33,320 nt of DNA from Oscillospiraceae bacterium (lineage in GTDB: Bacteria; Bacillota; Clostridia; Oscillospirales; Oscillospiraceae), in the NCBI GenBank assembly GCA_017937195.1, contig JAGBEA010000035.1, positions 1-33,320 on the forward strand, given 5' to 3'. The notes beneath the pieces are model-generated. The model saw nothing but the letters and a program-made list of their open reading frames with translations. It had not been told where the DNA came from and searched no databases. This document shows, piece by piece, positions 14,778 through 23,211 of this stretch; the first letter of the stretch is position 1, and every line of letters begins with the position of its first letter. Made by a program: the position numbers and the translations under genes.

Positions 14778-15340
14778 CATTCCATATACGCCTTTGCACG
14801 CTCGGTCAGCTTGCGGTAGACCCGCTCCACCATCCACGGCTCCGTGGACGATGCCAGCGCCTGCTCCGGCGTAAACCACGCCACGCCGCTGTTCTCATCC
14901 GGCTTTTCGTGGAGTCCCTCGTCCTCCGCCTGCAGCAGATAGGTGACATTCAGATGGATATGGCTGGGCACATACGCGCCCTTCTTCTCATGTCCGTCCA
15001 CCGTCAAGCACTCCAGCGAGCAGATGCCGTCACCAAGACAGCGCAGCTTCTTAAGCCCCGTCTCCTCACGCACCTCCCGCATAGCCACCGCCAGCAGATC
15101 CTCATCGCCATCCGCGTGACCGCCCGTCCATGACCAGGACCGATAGATGTTGTGATACACCATCACCACGTGCCGTCTGTCGGGGCTGATGACCCACGCA
15201 GAGGCGGTCATATGCGCCATGCTGTTCTGCCGCAGATAGGCATCGCCGTTGGTGCGCAGAAAGTGCAGCATAATTTCCTTGTCCCGCGCTTCCTGCTCAC
15301 AAAGGGGCACAAAGCGCTCAATATCGTTGATGATACTCAT
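14777..15340 (-). CDS. NUDIX hydrolase
   Basis: The 187-residue protein has a full Nudix box at about 74-96: GHADGDEDLLAVAMREVREE and then TGL, which fits GX5EX7REUXEEXGU with the metal-binding glutamates present. It should hydrolyse a nucleoside diphosphate linked to another group; the substrate cannot be told. It resembles Clostridia proteins annotated as isopentenyl-diphosphate isomerase-like or plain NUDIX. The ribosome-binding site is weak (GAGAAC), and there is no clear promoter, so it is probably read from the rubrerythrin promoter. Confidence 0.9.
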   Translation of the reverse strand: MSIINDIERFVPLCEQEARDKEIMLHFLRTNGDAYLRQNSMAHMTASAWVISPDRRHVVMVYHNIYRSWSWTGGHADGDEDLLAVAMREVREETGLKKLRCLGDGICSLECLTVDGHEKKGAYVPSHIHLNVTYLLQAEDEGLHEKPDENSGVAWFTPEQALASSTEPWMVERVYRKLTERAKAYME

Positions 15341-15361
15341 ACGCAGTTCTCATTACAAAGA

Positions 15362-15393
15362 CCGTGGGGCGGACGAAATCGTCCGCCCCACGG
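15362..15393. repeat. Perfect 15-bp GC-rich palindrome between rubrerythrin and NUDIX genes
   Basis: CCGTGGGGCGGACGA and its exact reverse complement are separated by two A. The minus strand after it has only CTTTGT, so it is a poor terminator. GGGGCGG-cored palindromes of this sort are often dispersed REP-like elements; a related one lies at 32864-32890. It could also stabilise the rubrerythrin mRNA end. Confidence 0.7.
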
Positions 15394-15405
15394 TGTGCCT
15401 TCCGA

Positions 15406-15939
15406 TCAATAATTTTCCTTGTGGACCTCGAAGTAGGCCTGAGGATGTGCGCAGACGGGGCAGATGGCGGGGGCCTTCTTGCCCATCACCAGATGACCGC
15501 AGTTGCGGCACTCCCACATAGTCTCCTCGCACTTTTCAAAGACCTGCTGCAGCTCCACATTCTTCAGCAGCGCACGATAACGCTCCTCGTGGGCCTTCTC
15601 CACAGCGGCAACACCGCGGAACTTGGCAGCCAGCTCCACAAAGCCTTCCTCCTCAGCCTCGCGGGCCATACGGTCGTACATATCCGACCACTCGTAGTTC
15701 TCGCCCTCGGCGGCGTGGGTCAGATTCTCGGCGGTATCGCCCAGCATTCCCAGTGCCTTGAACCACAGCTTTGCGTGTTCCTTCTCGTTATTGGCCGTCT
15801 CCTGGAAGATAGCGGCGATCTGCTCATAGCCGGCCTTCTTGGCGGCAGAGGCAAAATAGTCGTACTTGCAGCGAGCCTGCGCTTCGCCTGCCAGAGCCTC
15901 CAGCAGGTTCTTTTCGGTCTTGGTACCCTTCAGATTCAT
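15406..15939 (-). CDS. Rubrerythrin
   Basis: The 177-residue protein has a four-helix ferritin-like di-iron domain with two ExxH motifs (EKEH at 52-55 and EKAH at 114-117) and Glu19. A C-terminal rubredoxin-like domain follows, with CRNC (144-147) and CPVC (160-163). Rubrerythrins reduce hydrogen peroxide in the cytoplasm of anaerobes. The start at 15939 follows AAAGGAG; a longer in-frame reading lacks such a site. It has a strong promoter divergent from proC. Confidence 0.95.
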   Translation of the reverse strand: MNLKGTKTEKNLLEALAGEAQARCKYDYFASAAKKAGYEQIAAIFQETANNEKEHAKLWFKALGMLGDTAENLTHAAEGENYEWSDMYDRMAREAEEEGFVELAAKFRGVAAVEKAHEERYRALLKNVELQQVFEKCEETMWECRNCGHLVMGKKAPAICPVCAHPQAYFEVHKENY

Positions 15940-15974
15940 AGTTTGACTCCTTTCAAGTGGGTTTTGATAGTAGT

Positions 15975-16003
15975 ATGATACCAAGTTTCTCCGAAAATGG
16001 CAA
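15975..16003 (-). promoter_or_regulatory. Promoter of rubrerythrin
   Basis: TTGCCA (15998-16003) and TATCAT (15975-15980) lie 17 bases apart on the minus strand. I see no clear PerR-type operator. Confidence 0.8.
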
Positions 16004-16031
16004 TGTTATTTTTTTCAATTCACCATTTCTC

Positions 16032-16060
16032 TTGCGAAATTTCCCGCCTTGTTATAAGAT
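16032..16060 (+). promoter_or_regulatory. Promoter of proC
   Basis: TTGCGA (16032-16037) and TAAGAT (16055-16060) with a 17-base spacer, 33 bases upstream of the start and divergent from the rubrerythrin promoter. Confidence 0.6.
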
Positions 16061-16093
16061 AAGAAAAAGTAACCCCGTAAGGAGGGCATTTTT

Positions 16094-16894
16094 ATGACCG
16101 TTGGTTTTATCGGAAGCGGCAATATGGGCGGTGCGCTGGCGCGGGCGGCGGCCAAGTCCGTCACCCCCGACAGCATTTTGCTGTCCAACCGCACCGCCGC
16201 CAAGGCAGAGTCGCTGGCGGCGCAGCTGGGCGCGGTGGCAGCGGACAACAACACCATTGCCGCGGAGTGCGACTACATCTTTTTGGGTGTCAAGCCCCAG
16301 ATGATGGAGCAGCTGCTAAGCTCCCTGCGCTCGCTCCTCTCTGTGCGGAAAACGCCCTGCGTGCTGATCTCTATGGCCGCCGGCCTGACCGTCAGCGCCA
16401 TCCGCGAGATGGCGGGGCTGGAGCTGCCGGTGATCCGCATTATGCCCAACACCGCCTGCGCGGTTGGCGCGGGGCTGACGCTGTACACCTGCTCTAAGGA
16501 GGTGACAGCGCAGCAGAAGGCGGAGTTCCTCACGATGATGCAGGCATCCGGCGCGGTGGAGGAATTGGACGAGCACCTGATCGACGCTGCCAGCGCGGTG
16601 GCCGGCTGCGGCGGCGCGTTCGCCTGCCTCTTTATGGAGGCTCTGGCTGACGGCGCTGTGGTGTGCGGTCTGCCCCGCGACAAGGCGATGTGCTACGCCC
16701 AGCAGATGCTCTACGGCAACGCCAAGCTGGCGCTGGAGGGCGATCAGCATCCCGCAGAGATGAAGGACGCCATCTGCTCCCCCGGCGGCACCACCATTGC
16801 CGGCGTCCGCGCACTGGAGGAGGGCGGCTTCCGCGCCGCCGCCATGAACGCGGTCATTGCCGCCTATCAGAGGACACTGGAGCTGAAAAAATAA
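16094..16894 (+). CDS. proC: Pyrroline-5-carboxylate reductase
   Basis: The 266-residue protein begins VGFIGSGNMGGALARAA, the NADP-binding Rossmann motif of ProC. It has FLGVKPQMM, VIRIMPNTACAVGAG and the C-terminal signature SPGGTTIAGVRALEEGGFRA. It reduces 1-pyrroline-5-carboxylate to proline, the last step of proline synthesis. The length is standard. AAGGAGG lies upstream. It is monocistronic, closed by a terminator. Confidence 0.97.
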   Translation: MTVGFIGSGNMGGALARAAAKSVTPDSILLSNRTAAKAESLAAQLGAVAADNNTIAAECDYIFLGVKPQMMEQLLSSLRSLLSVRKTPCVLISMAAGLTVSAIREMAGLELPVIRIMPNTACAVGAGLTLYTCSKEVTAQQKAEFLTMMQASGAVEELDEHLIDAASAVAGCGGAFACLFMEALADGAVVCGLPRDKAMCYAQQMLYGNAKLALEGDQHPAEMKDAICSPGGTTIAGVRALEEGGFRAAAMNAVIAAYQRTLELKK

Positions 16895-16904
16895 TCCTGC
16901 GCGC

Positions 16905-16938
16905 AAAAAGAACAGCACCTTGCGGTGCTGTTCTTTTT
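16905..16938. terminator. Bidirectional terminator between proC and the repeat surface protein
   Basis: An AACAGCACC-TTGC-GGTGCTGTT hairpin with A-run on the left and T-run on the right separates convergent genes. Confidence 0.93.
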
Positions 16939-16950
16939 ATTTGTCTGCAA

Positions 16951-18831
16951 TTATTTGGCGTAGCGCTTTTTGCTCACCACATAGGCAGCGCCCAGTGCGC
17001 TGACCGTCAGCATCACGCTCCACAGCATCAGCTGTGCGTTATCCGCAGTGGGAGGTGCGCCCTCCTTGGTCAGCTGCCCCATATAGTTGGCGCAGATCAT
17101 CATACTACCCTCGTACATACCGGTGGTGCCGCCATCCAGATCGATCTTCTTGCCGTTGATATAGACCTCCACGTCGTCAGCAAAGAGGTAGCCCTCCTTG
17201 GCGAACAGAGCGGTAACCAGCCAAGCGTGCTGGCCTTCCTCAAACACACCCTCCAGCTCAACCAGCTCATCGATGTCATTGCTGTCAGCAACAGACCAGC
17301 CCATGAGGAACTCATTCAGCTCATAAGGAGCATCCTCTGCCACGGAAGGCTTGCCGCCCTCCTTGCCGATCTCGGGCTTATCAACGGTGATCTCCACCTT
17401 GTCGATCAGCTGCGTGTCATCCAGCACATACAGCTTACCATAGCGGATCTCTGTGGAGGTGACGGTCTTGAACATCGTATCAGGCAGCGGCTCACCGCCT
17501 ACGGTGACCACCACATCCTCGCTGAACTCACAGCCCTCTTCCGCCTCAGCCAGCAGCATCAGCGCATAGGCAGCCTCTTCCGCAGTAGCGCCGGCAGGTC
17601 CAAAGCCGTCATCGTATACGAGGCTCATACCGGAAACGGTATAGCCCTCTTCGTCCTTGAGGAGACCGGAGACAAGAGGATCGCCCACCTTCAGCTCATC
17701 GGGCAGCACATCGGGCAGATCCACAGCGGTAATGATGGTCTTGAGGTTCAGTTCACCGTTGGCGTACCAATAATCGGCCTCTCCGCCGCCGTCTACTTTT
17801 TCACCGTTGATCAGGGTGTCTGTATTGTCCTCGTCAAACTCGCAGCCCTGCTCAGGCCACAGCTCGATCTCGTATCTGTACTTCTTTCCCTTTTCCAGCA
17901 CGGCATCGGGCGCAATATCGCCATCCTCATCATACCAGCGAAGGCCCTGCACCGTGTAGAGTGCATCCTCGGGAACGGTGATATCGTCAATACCAAAGAC
18001 GGTATCGCCCTCGCCAATAGCGGGAACCGTCAGCTCCACCTTGTCCAGCTTCACCATAAAGGAGTAGCGGGGATAGATATTGAACACGCCATCGCTCAGC
18101 ATATAGGCGTTCATATCGTCGTGATCGGTCATATCCACGCCGTTGACGAAGATGGAAATGTCATACTCCTCGGCCCACACACAGCCCTCTTTGACCTCCA
18201 GATAGATGTCGGGATAGTAGGCATGGCCTGCCTCGACCACAGTTGCCGGATCCCAGTCCTCATTAATCCAGCCACGCTCGTACTCATCGGAGAATTCATA
18301 GTTGGCACCGGCAGGAATGGTGATCGCAGAGAACGCCTCGCCCAGCGCAGGCTCGGTAAAGCTGATCTCCACCTTGTCGATCACCGTGCGGAACTCATAG
18401 ATCTGCCTCATTTCGAATTCATTAAGGATGTGATCCGGCTCACCGCTATCAACGGGAATAACGTTTGTGAAAACAGATTCCACATCCTCGCCATTAAAAA
18501 CAACGGGAATGCCCGTGTCTTCAAACTCGTAGCCATCCTTCACAGTGATAGGGACTACAAGCGCATAGCTATCGCCCTGCTCCACCGCAGTACCGACAGC
18601 GGCATCAGCCCCGGCAACATTGTCCCACCACTTGGCGCTCACCGTATAGTTAGCGCCATCGGGTACAGCAAACGCCGCGCTGACGTCAGGCAGCGTGTCG
18701 CCCACCTCCAGCTCCGGCAGCGTGCCGGTGAAAGATATCGCGCCAATGACCGTCTCCTCCGCCATCGCCGTGACCGGCAGCAGGCTGAGCACCATCACCA
18801 GAGAAAGCAGCAATGCAAACAGTTTCTTCAT
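16951..18831 (-). CDS. Secreted surface protein with five degenerate repeats and a sortase-like tail
   Basis: The 626-residue precursor has a signal peptide (MKKLFALLLSLVMVLSLLPV, then TAMA). Five degenerate repeats of about 105 residues fill the rest. Each has an I(D)KVEI-like strand, a P.IG turn, A.Y followed by W, a G..Y stretch, and G(Y/C).F with a following ING or VNG. The C-terminus is PPTADNAQ, a membrane helix (LMLWSVMLTVSALGAAYVVS) and KKRYAK. This has the shape of a sortase tail, but reads PPTAD where related proteins have PxTGD. I know no named family; a wall-attached adhesin-like or binding role is only a guess. The start follows AAAGGAGA. Confidence 0.85.
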   Translation of the reverse strand: MKKLFALLLSLVMVLSLLPVTAMAEETVIGAISFTGTLPELEVGDTLPDVSAAFAVPDGANYTVSAKWWDNVAGADAAVGTAVEQGDSYALVVPITVKDGYEFEDTGIPVVFNGEDVESVFTNVIPVDSGEPDHILNEFEMRQIYEFRTVIDKVEISFTEPALGEAFSAITIPAGANYEFSDEYERGWINEDWDPATVVEAGHAYYPDIYLEVKEGCVWAEEYDISIFVNGVDMTDHDDMNAYMLSDGVFNIYPRYSFMVKLDKVELTVPAIGEGDTVFGIDDITVPEDALYTVQGLRWYDEDGDIAPDAVLEKGKKYRYEIELWPEQGCEFDEDNTDTLINGEKVDGGGEADYWYANGELNLKTIITAVDLPDVLPDELKVGDPLVSGLLKDEEGYTVSGMSLVYDDGFGPAGATAEEAAYALMLLAEAEEGCEFSEDVVVTVGGEPLPDTMFKTVTSTEIRYGKLYVLDDTQLIDKVEITVDKPEIGKEGGKPSVAEDAPYELNEFLMGWSVADSNDIDELVELEGVFEEGQHAWLVTALFAKEGYLFADDVEVYINGKKIDLDGGTTGMYEGSMMICANYMGQLTKEGAPPTADNAQLMLWSVMLTVSALGAAYVVSKKRYAK

Positions 18832-18900
18832 ATTCGTTCTCCTTTGCGGTATTTCCCCACCGCCGTTTTGCCGCGGTTTCCGGGGAGTTTCTGTGGCTGT

Positions 18901-18929
18901 ATTATACACTGCCACCGCCCCGCTGTCCA
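18901..18929 (-). promoter_or_regulatory. Promoter of the repeat surface protein gene
   Basis: TGGACA (18924-18929) and a perfect TATAAT (18901-18906) lie 17 bases apart on the minus strand. Confidence 0.75.
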
Positions 18930-18963
18930 CAAATTTTTTCTTCTGTCAAACTTTTTTTGAGCG

Positions 18964-19053
18964 TCAGCGATCCAACACCTCAATAACCTTCAGCACACCT
19001 TTTGTCAGCGTTGCAGCGCCGCAGACCGTGATAATGATTGCGAAAGAACCCAT
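18964..19053 (-). CDS. Small 29-residue hydrophobic peptide (unrecognised)
   Basis: The peptide begins MGSFAIIITVCGAATLTKGV and ends LKVIEVLDR. It is preceded by a very good AAGGAGG ribosome-binding site with an 8-base spacing. The first 15 residues are hydrophobic, enough for a short membrane helix, and the tail is charged. It resembles holin-like or type I toxin peptides of Firmicutes in size and layout, but I see no antisense promoter clearly. It could also be a leader peptide. The ribosome-binding site and clean frame are the main support; a -10-like TAAAAT lies about 30 bases upstream, without a convincing -35. Confidence 0.5.
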   Translation of the reverse strand: MGSFAIIITVCGAATLTKGVLKVIEVLDR

Positions 19054-19117
19054 ATTCTGTACCTCCTTTTGCTTTTGAGGTCATTTTAGCAGGGTCGGAG
19101 TCCCAAAATACGGACAT

Positions 19118-19148
19118 AAAAAGTGCGGTGGAGATCCACCGCACTTTT
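19118..19148. terminator. Terminator of the exporter-ylmH-DUF896-xpaC operon
   Basis: A perfect GTGCGGTGGA-GA-TCCACCGCAC hairpin is flanked by A5 and T4, so it can act on both strands. It lies right after the xpaC stop. Confidence 0.88.
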
Positions 19149-19149
19149 C

Positions 19150-20373
19150 TTATTCAATCGTGTCCTCGTCCTGCACGGCAGTGGCTGTGCCGCCGCCCAG
19201 ACCGAAGTCCTTCTCCGCACTGGAGCTGTCACGGCGCAGCATCGTCTCCATCACGCGGATATCGCTGTCGATATCCAGCGCGTCAGCGCGGTACAGCTCA
19301 TCCAGCTGATGCTCAAAGCCGCGAACGATGTTGTCCATAATACGCTCGATCTTGCGCTTCGCTTCGGTGAGGTTGCCGCCATTGATGCCGGCCTCTTCAA
19401 ACTCGGCATAGGAGTCCAGCAGCTTCTGCGTAGTAGGGATATAGTAGTTGAGGAAGGTGTTGGCCTTCGCCTTTTTCTCCGGCTCCTCCTCAATGATGCG
19501 GAAGATGCGGCCGGCAATGGCCTCCAGCCGGTCGATCTTGGCGCTCAGCGCCTCGTCGGCGATGCGGTCATTGGCGCGGCGCAGCTGACGCAGCACGCCG
19601 GAATAGCCCTGCAGCGCCTGCGGCGGCATTTCCGCCTTTTTCTCCTCACGGTTATAGTAGAACGACGCAGCCTCGCCCTGCTGATCGTAGAAGGTAGCCG
19701 CTGCCGCCTGAGAGCGGAACAGCTTGCCTGCACCCAGATCCACATAGGCATCCTTGCCCCACATACCGCGCTCGATCATAATGTCCAGATCCCGCTCTAC
19801 GCGCCGCTCGGACACCTGCGCCGCATCCGCCAGATAGCTGATGGGCACCACCGTACGGCTGCCGGCCGCCGCCAGATACTTGGCAAAGCGGCGCATCCGG
19901 CGCGTCATCCGCTGTCCGCCGTTCAGCATAGCGATACCGCCGGCAAGAATTCCAAGGCAGGGGAACAGCTCTTCAAAGAACCACCACAGCTCGCCGTAGT
20001 TGATATAGTAGCCCAGCTCGCTCAGCACGCCAAGGCACGCAATGCCGCCCAGCGCCGCCAGAATACCGCCCACGATCTTCAGCACACGGGCCGTCTTATT
20101 GGTATCGTTGGGGCTGCGGGTCACCTTTTTGGCGGCGGTGGGTTTGGCAGCGGTTTTGGCAGTGGTCTTAGTGCTGCTCTTCGTCCGCGTCTTGGTGTAG
20201 GTTTTCTTGCCGCTGCTCTCGCCCAGCTTTTTGATCAGGAAAAACAGACCCAGAGGCCACCAAATCACAAACATAAAGGCGATGAAAACCCACGAGAGTG
20301 CGTCATTGTCATCCTTCTTGGACTGCCGATAGCTATCCTTTTCGTAATCGTCGTAATCGTAGTGGTCGCTCAT
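19150..20373 (-). CDS. XpaC-like protein (5-bromo-4-chloroindolyl phosphate hydrolysis family)
   Basis: In this 407-residue membrane protein an acidic/tyrosine-rich N-terminus precedes a TM segment (about 27-48). A Lys/Thr/Ala-rich linker leads to further hydrophobic segments near 95-150. A helix-turn-helix-like stretch (ISYLADAAQVSERRVERDLD) lies near 180-200. The C-terminal part contains RIFRIIEEEPEKKAKANTFL and NYYIPTTQKLLDSYAEFE, the XpaC core. Despite the family name the biochemical role is unclear; relatives often neighbour TelA-type resistance genes, not seen here. The start overlaps the DUF896 stop (ATGA). Confidence 0.82.
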   Translation of the reverse strand: MSDHYDYDDYEKDSYRQSKKDDNDALSWVFIAFMFVIWWPLGLFFLIKKLGESSGKKTYTKTRTKSSTKTTAKTAAKPTAAKKVTRSPNDTNKTARVLKIVGGILAALGGIACLGVLSELGYYINYGELWWFFEELFPCLGILAGGIAMLNGGQRMTRRMRRFAKYLAAAGSRTVVPISYLADAAQVSERRVERDLDIMIERGMWGKDAYVDLGAGKLFRSQAAAATFYDQQGEAASFYYNREEKKAEMPPQALQGYSGVLRQLRRANDRIADEALSAKIDRLEAIAGRIFRIIEEEPEKKAKANTFLNYYIPTTQKLLDSYAEFEEAGINGGNLTEAKRKIERIMDNIVRGFEHQLDELYRADALDIDSDIRVMETMLRRDSSSAEKDFGLGGGTATAVQDEDTIE

Positions 20374-20591
20374 TTGTCCTGCTTGCCCTCCTTGTCTGTC
20401 AGCTTGCGCTTGTTGCCCTGCTCATCCACCACCCAGGTGTTGTCCAGCTGGCCGCGCAGACTTCCCAGCACCGCATCCACATACTCGCGGCGCAGCCCCG
20501 CGCGCTCCGCATGCTCCGCCTCGGTCAGACCCTCGGCTGTTTTCGCCTTGCGCGCCAGTTCATTGATTCGGTCAATTCTGCTCTGTTCCAT
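20370..20591 (-). CDS. DUF896 family small protein (YnzC-like)
   Basis: The 73-residue protein starts MEQSRIDRINELARKAKTAE, with GLTEAEHAERAGLRREYV following. The R-I-N-E-L-A-x-K-x-K and L-T-x-x-E-x-x-E-x-x-x-L-R-x-x-Y pattern is diagnostic for DUF896. Bacillus members form a two-helix hairpin and are SOS-linked; the role here is unknown. It lies 10 bases after ylmH and overlaps xpaC by 4 bases. Confidence 0.9.
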   Translation of the reverse strand: MEQSRIDRINELARKAKTAEGLTEAEHAERAGLRREYVDAVLGSLRGQLDNTWVVDEQGNKRKLTDKEGKQDK

Positions 20592-20601
20592 AGTAATATC
20601 C

Positions 20602-21387
20602 TCACAAAAAACGCTTGACGGTCACAAAAATGCGACCCTTTTTTGTCTCATTTCCTACGCTCTCCAGCACACATTTGCCAAGACCCCGCAGGCTGATGGT
20701 GTCGCCCTGCTCCACCGTGCGGTCCGCCTTGGTGCATGGTGTCCAGTTCAGCTGTACCCGTCCGCCGGTGATGGCCTCTGCCGCCTTGCCGCGACTGAGT
20801 GAAAAGCCGGATGCCACCACATTGTCCAGCCGCAGCGACGGCACGGTGTCGCGCACCGATTTCGTCTTAGGCTGCGGAATATGCAGCTGCGACAGCGGCA
20901 CCTCCTGCGTGTGCAGATGGATGCGTCCTGCCGCCGACCAGCTGCTCAGCAGAAAGTCCGCCACGCTGCCGGTCACAAGGATGTCCGCGCTGTCCTCACA
21001 CACCAGTATATCGCCAATTGCGTCGCGGGTCAAACCCAAACCCATCAAACTTCCCAAAAAATCACGATGATTGGGCGATTCGCCCCGATACCACGTGCAG
21101 CGCACCGCACGGATGCTGCCCTCCTCCGCCTCCCACGCCCAATCGGGCAGGAAGTGGAGCTGCTGCCGCTCCGCGCCGTCATAGCCGCCGCAAAACACAT
21201 AGCCGCTCATCACGCCCATAGCCTGCAGCAGCCGCTGCGCCGCCATTTGCTCCTGCGGACTTAAAAACGCCGTCGCCGCCGGAATATTCTTCACGCGGCA
21301 CTGGTCGTATTTATCCCACACGTGACCCAGCAGCAGCCGCTCCTCACCGGAGGTTGCCACACGGTCCAGCATCGTCCGCTTATCCAT
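20602..21387 (-). CDS. ylmH: YlmH-family S4-domain RNA-binding protein
   Basis: The 261-residue length is typical. The N-terminal and middle parts contain FLSPQEQMAAQRLL, HRDFLGSLMGLGLTRDAIGD and ILVCEDSADILVT, which are YlmH landmarks. An S4 domain follows (RLDNVVASGFSLSRGKAAEA, about 187-235). YlmH binds ribosomal or tRNA-linked RNA and in Firmicutes has been linked to rescue of stalled ribosomes. It usually sits in the ylm cell-division cluster, so its place behind an ABC exporter is unusual. I chose the ATG at 21387 because of GGAGGG upstream. It overlaps the exporter's end by 8 bases. Confidence 0.9.
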   Translation of the reverse strand: MDKRTMLDRVATSGEERLLLGHVWDKYDQCRVKNIPAATAFLSPQEQMAAQRLLQAMGVMSGYVFCGGYDGAERQQLHFLPDWAWEAEEGSIRAVRCTWYRGESPNHRDFLGSLMGLGLTRDAIGDILVCEDSADILVTGSVADFLLSSWSAAGRIHLHTQEVPLSQLHIPQPKTKSVRDTVPSLRLDNVVASGFSLSRGKAAEAITGGRVQLNWTPCTKADRTVEQGDTISLRGLGKCVLESVGNETKKGRIFVTVKRFL

Positions 21388-23137
21388 TGCTGCCCTCCAG
21401 ATTCTGGGTACGGTACAGCTTTGCATACAGTCCATTCTGCGCCAGCAACTGAGCGTGGCTGCCCTGCTCCGTGATGCGTCCGTCCTGCACCACCAAAATG
21501 CGGTTGGCGGCGCGGATGGTAGACAGCCGGTGGGCGATGATCAAGGTCGTGCGCCCGCGGGACAGCTCATCAAAGGCGCTTTGGATCTTGGCCTCGGTGA
21601 CGCTGTCCAGCGCAGAGGTAGCCTCATCCAGAATCAGAATGGGGGGATCCTTCAAAAAGATGCGGGCGATGGCAACGCGCTGCTTCTGTCCGCCGGACAG
21701 CAGCATACCCCGCTCGCCCACATAGGTGTCAAACCCGTCGGGCATAGCCAGAATGTCGTCGTAGATCTCCGCACGGCGCGCCGCCTGCTCCACCTCTTCA
21801 TCGCTGGCGTCGGGTCTGCCGTAGCGGATATTCTCACGGATGGTGTCGGCAAAGAGGAACACATCCTGCTGTACCACGCCGATGCTGCGCCGCAGCGAGC
21901 GCTGCTTCACCTGCCGCACATCCACGCCGTCGATGCGCACCGCACCGGCGCTGACATCGTAAAACCGCGGCACTAAGCGGCACAACGTACTCTTACCGCC
22001 GCCGGAGGGACCCACCACCGCCACCGTTTCACCGGCAGCCACCGTCAGATCCACATCGTGCAGCACCTCCGATTCCTCCTCGTAGGAGAAATCCACATTT
22101 TCCATACGGATCTCACCCCGCACCTCCGTCAGCTCCACCGCGTCGGGGGCGTCCTGAATGGTGGGTTCGGTGCGCATCAGCTCCACAAAGCGGTGGAGAC
22201 CGGCAAAACCGTTGGAAAACAGCTCCGTAAAGTTGGTCAGCTTGCGCACGGGGCTGATAAAGGTGGCAACATAGAGATTGAAGGTAATGAGGTCGATATA
22301 GTTCAGCTTTTCGTCCATAATGAGCCAGCCGCCCACTGCGATCACCGCCACGGACAGCACCGTCACAAACAGCTCCATGGACGCGGTGAAGCGTCCCATT
22401 GCCTTGTGGAAATTGCGCTTGGCGGTCTTGAACACCTAGTTGGCGCTGTCGAACCGCTCCTGCTGCTCCGCCTCGTTGGCAAATGCCTTGGTGGTACGCA
22501 TACCGGACAGACCGGACTCGATCTCGGTGTTGATGGCGCCGGTCTTCTGCTTGGCAGCCTGAGAAGCCTCGCTCATCGAACGGCGGGACCGGACGATCAG
22601 CAGCAGAAACAGCGGCACAAGGATGGCCACCACCAGCGCAAGGCGCCACTGCACCGTAAACATCACGATCAGTGCGCCGATGATGGTCACGATGGAGATG
22701 AACAGATCCTCCGGACCGTGGTGCGCCAGCTCCGTCACCTCAAAAAGGTCGGTGGTCAGACGGCTCATCAGCTGTCCGGTGCGGTTTTTATCGTAGAAAT
22801 CGTAGCCCATCTCCTGCATATGGCGGAACAGATCACGGCGGATATCCGCCTCCACGCGGATGCCGAAGGTGTGTCCCCAATACGCCACCACATAGAACAG
22901 CAGCGCACGAAGCAAAAAGCCAACCGTCACGATCAGCATCGCCACAAAGAAGATGCTGTAGCGCTTGTCCGGCAGCCACTGATACATGGCCGCGCGGGAC
23001 ACCAGCGGAAACGCCAGATCAATCAGCGCGATCAGCAGCGCGCAGCTCATATCCAGCGCAAACAGCTTGCCGTGGGGCTTGAAATAGGACAGAAAGATCC
23101 GCAGCGGTGTGCGGTTTTGGTAATCTTTTGGAGTCAT
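21380..23137 (-). pseudogene. ABC exporter (half-transporter) interrupted by one in-frame amber codon
   Basis: The frame from 23137 to 21380 encodes about 585 residues of a fused TM-plus-ATPase exporter, with a single TAG at 22436-22438 (...ERFDSAN-stop-VFKTAKRN...). Everything after it is intact: later TM helices, Walker A (GPSGGGKST), signature LSGGQ, Walker B (ILDEATSALD) and the H-loop (IIAHRLST). The amber falls in the cytoplasmic loop between TM4 and TM5, where relatives usually have a polar residue, so one base change from GAG or CAG would explain it. A GTG follows the stop directly but has no ribosome-binding site. The promoter is intact. It may be a recent pseudogene, a sequence error, or a recoded codon. 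Confidence 0.85.
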
Positions 23138-23174
23138 TGCCATTCTCCTTATTTTTCTGCTTTCGTAACTATAT

Positions 23175-23203
23175 ATTATAGCATCTTCTAAGAAAGATAG
23201 CAA
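23175..23203 (-). promoter_or_regulatory. Promoter of the exporter-ylmH-DUF896-xpaC operon
   Basis: TTGCTA (23198-23203) and TATAAT (23175-23180, with TG one base upstream) have a 17-base spacer on the minus strand. Confidence 0.82.
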
Positions 23204-23211
23204 GAAAATAG

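Noticed and set aside
15975-16060. A PerR or Fur operator in the rubrerythrin-proC gap
   Set aside because: No convincing inverted repeat of the expected type was visible around either promoter.
16663-18960. Long plus-strand frame across the repeat surface protein and the proC end
   Set aside because: Antisense of a gene with a signal peptide, promoter and repeats; the frame has no ribosome-binding site and no sensible domains.
22433-22435. GTG right after the amber codon as the start of a separate ATPase gene
   Set aside because: There is no ribosome-binding site, and the frame begins in the middle of the transmembrane domain, so a broken single gene is the better reading.
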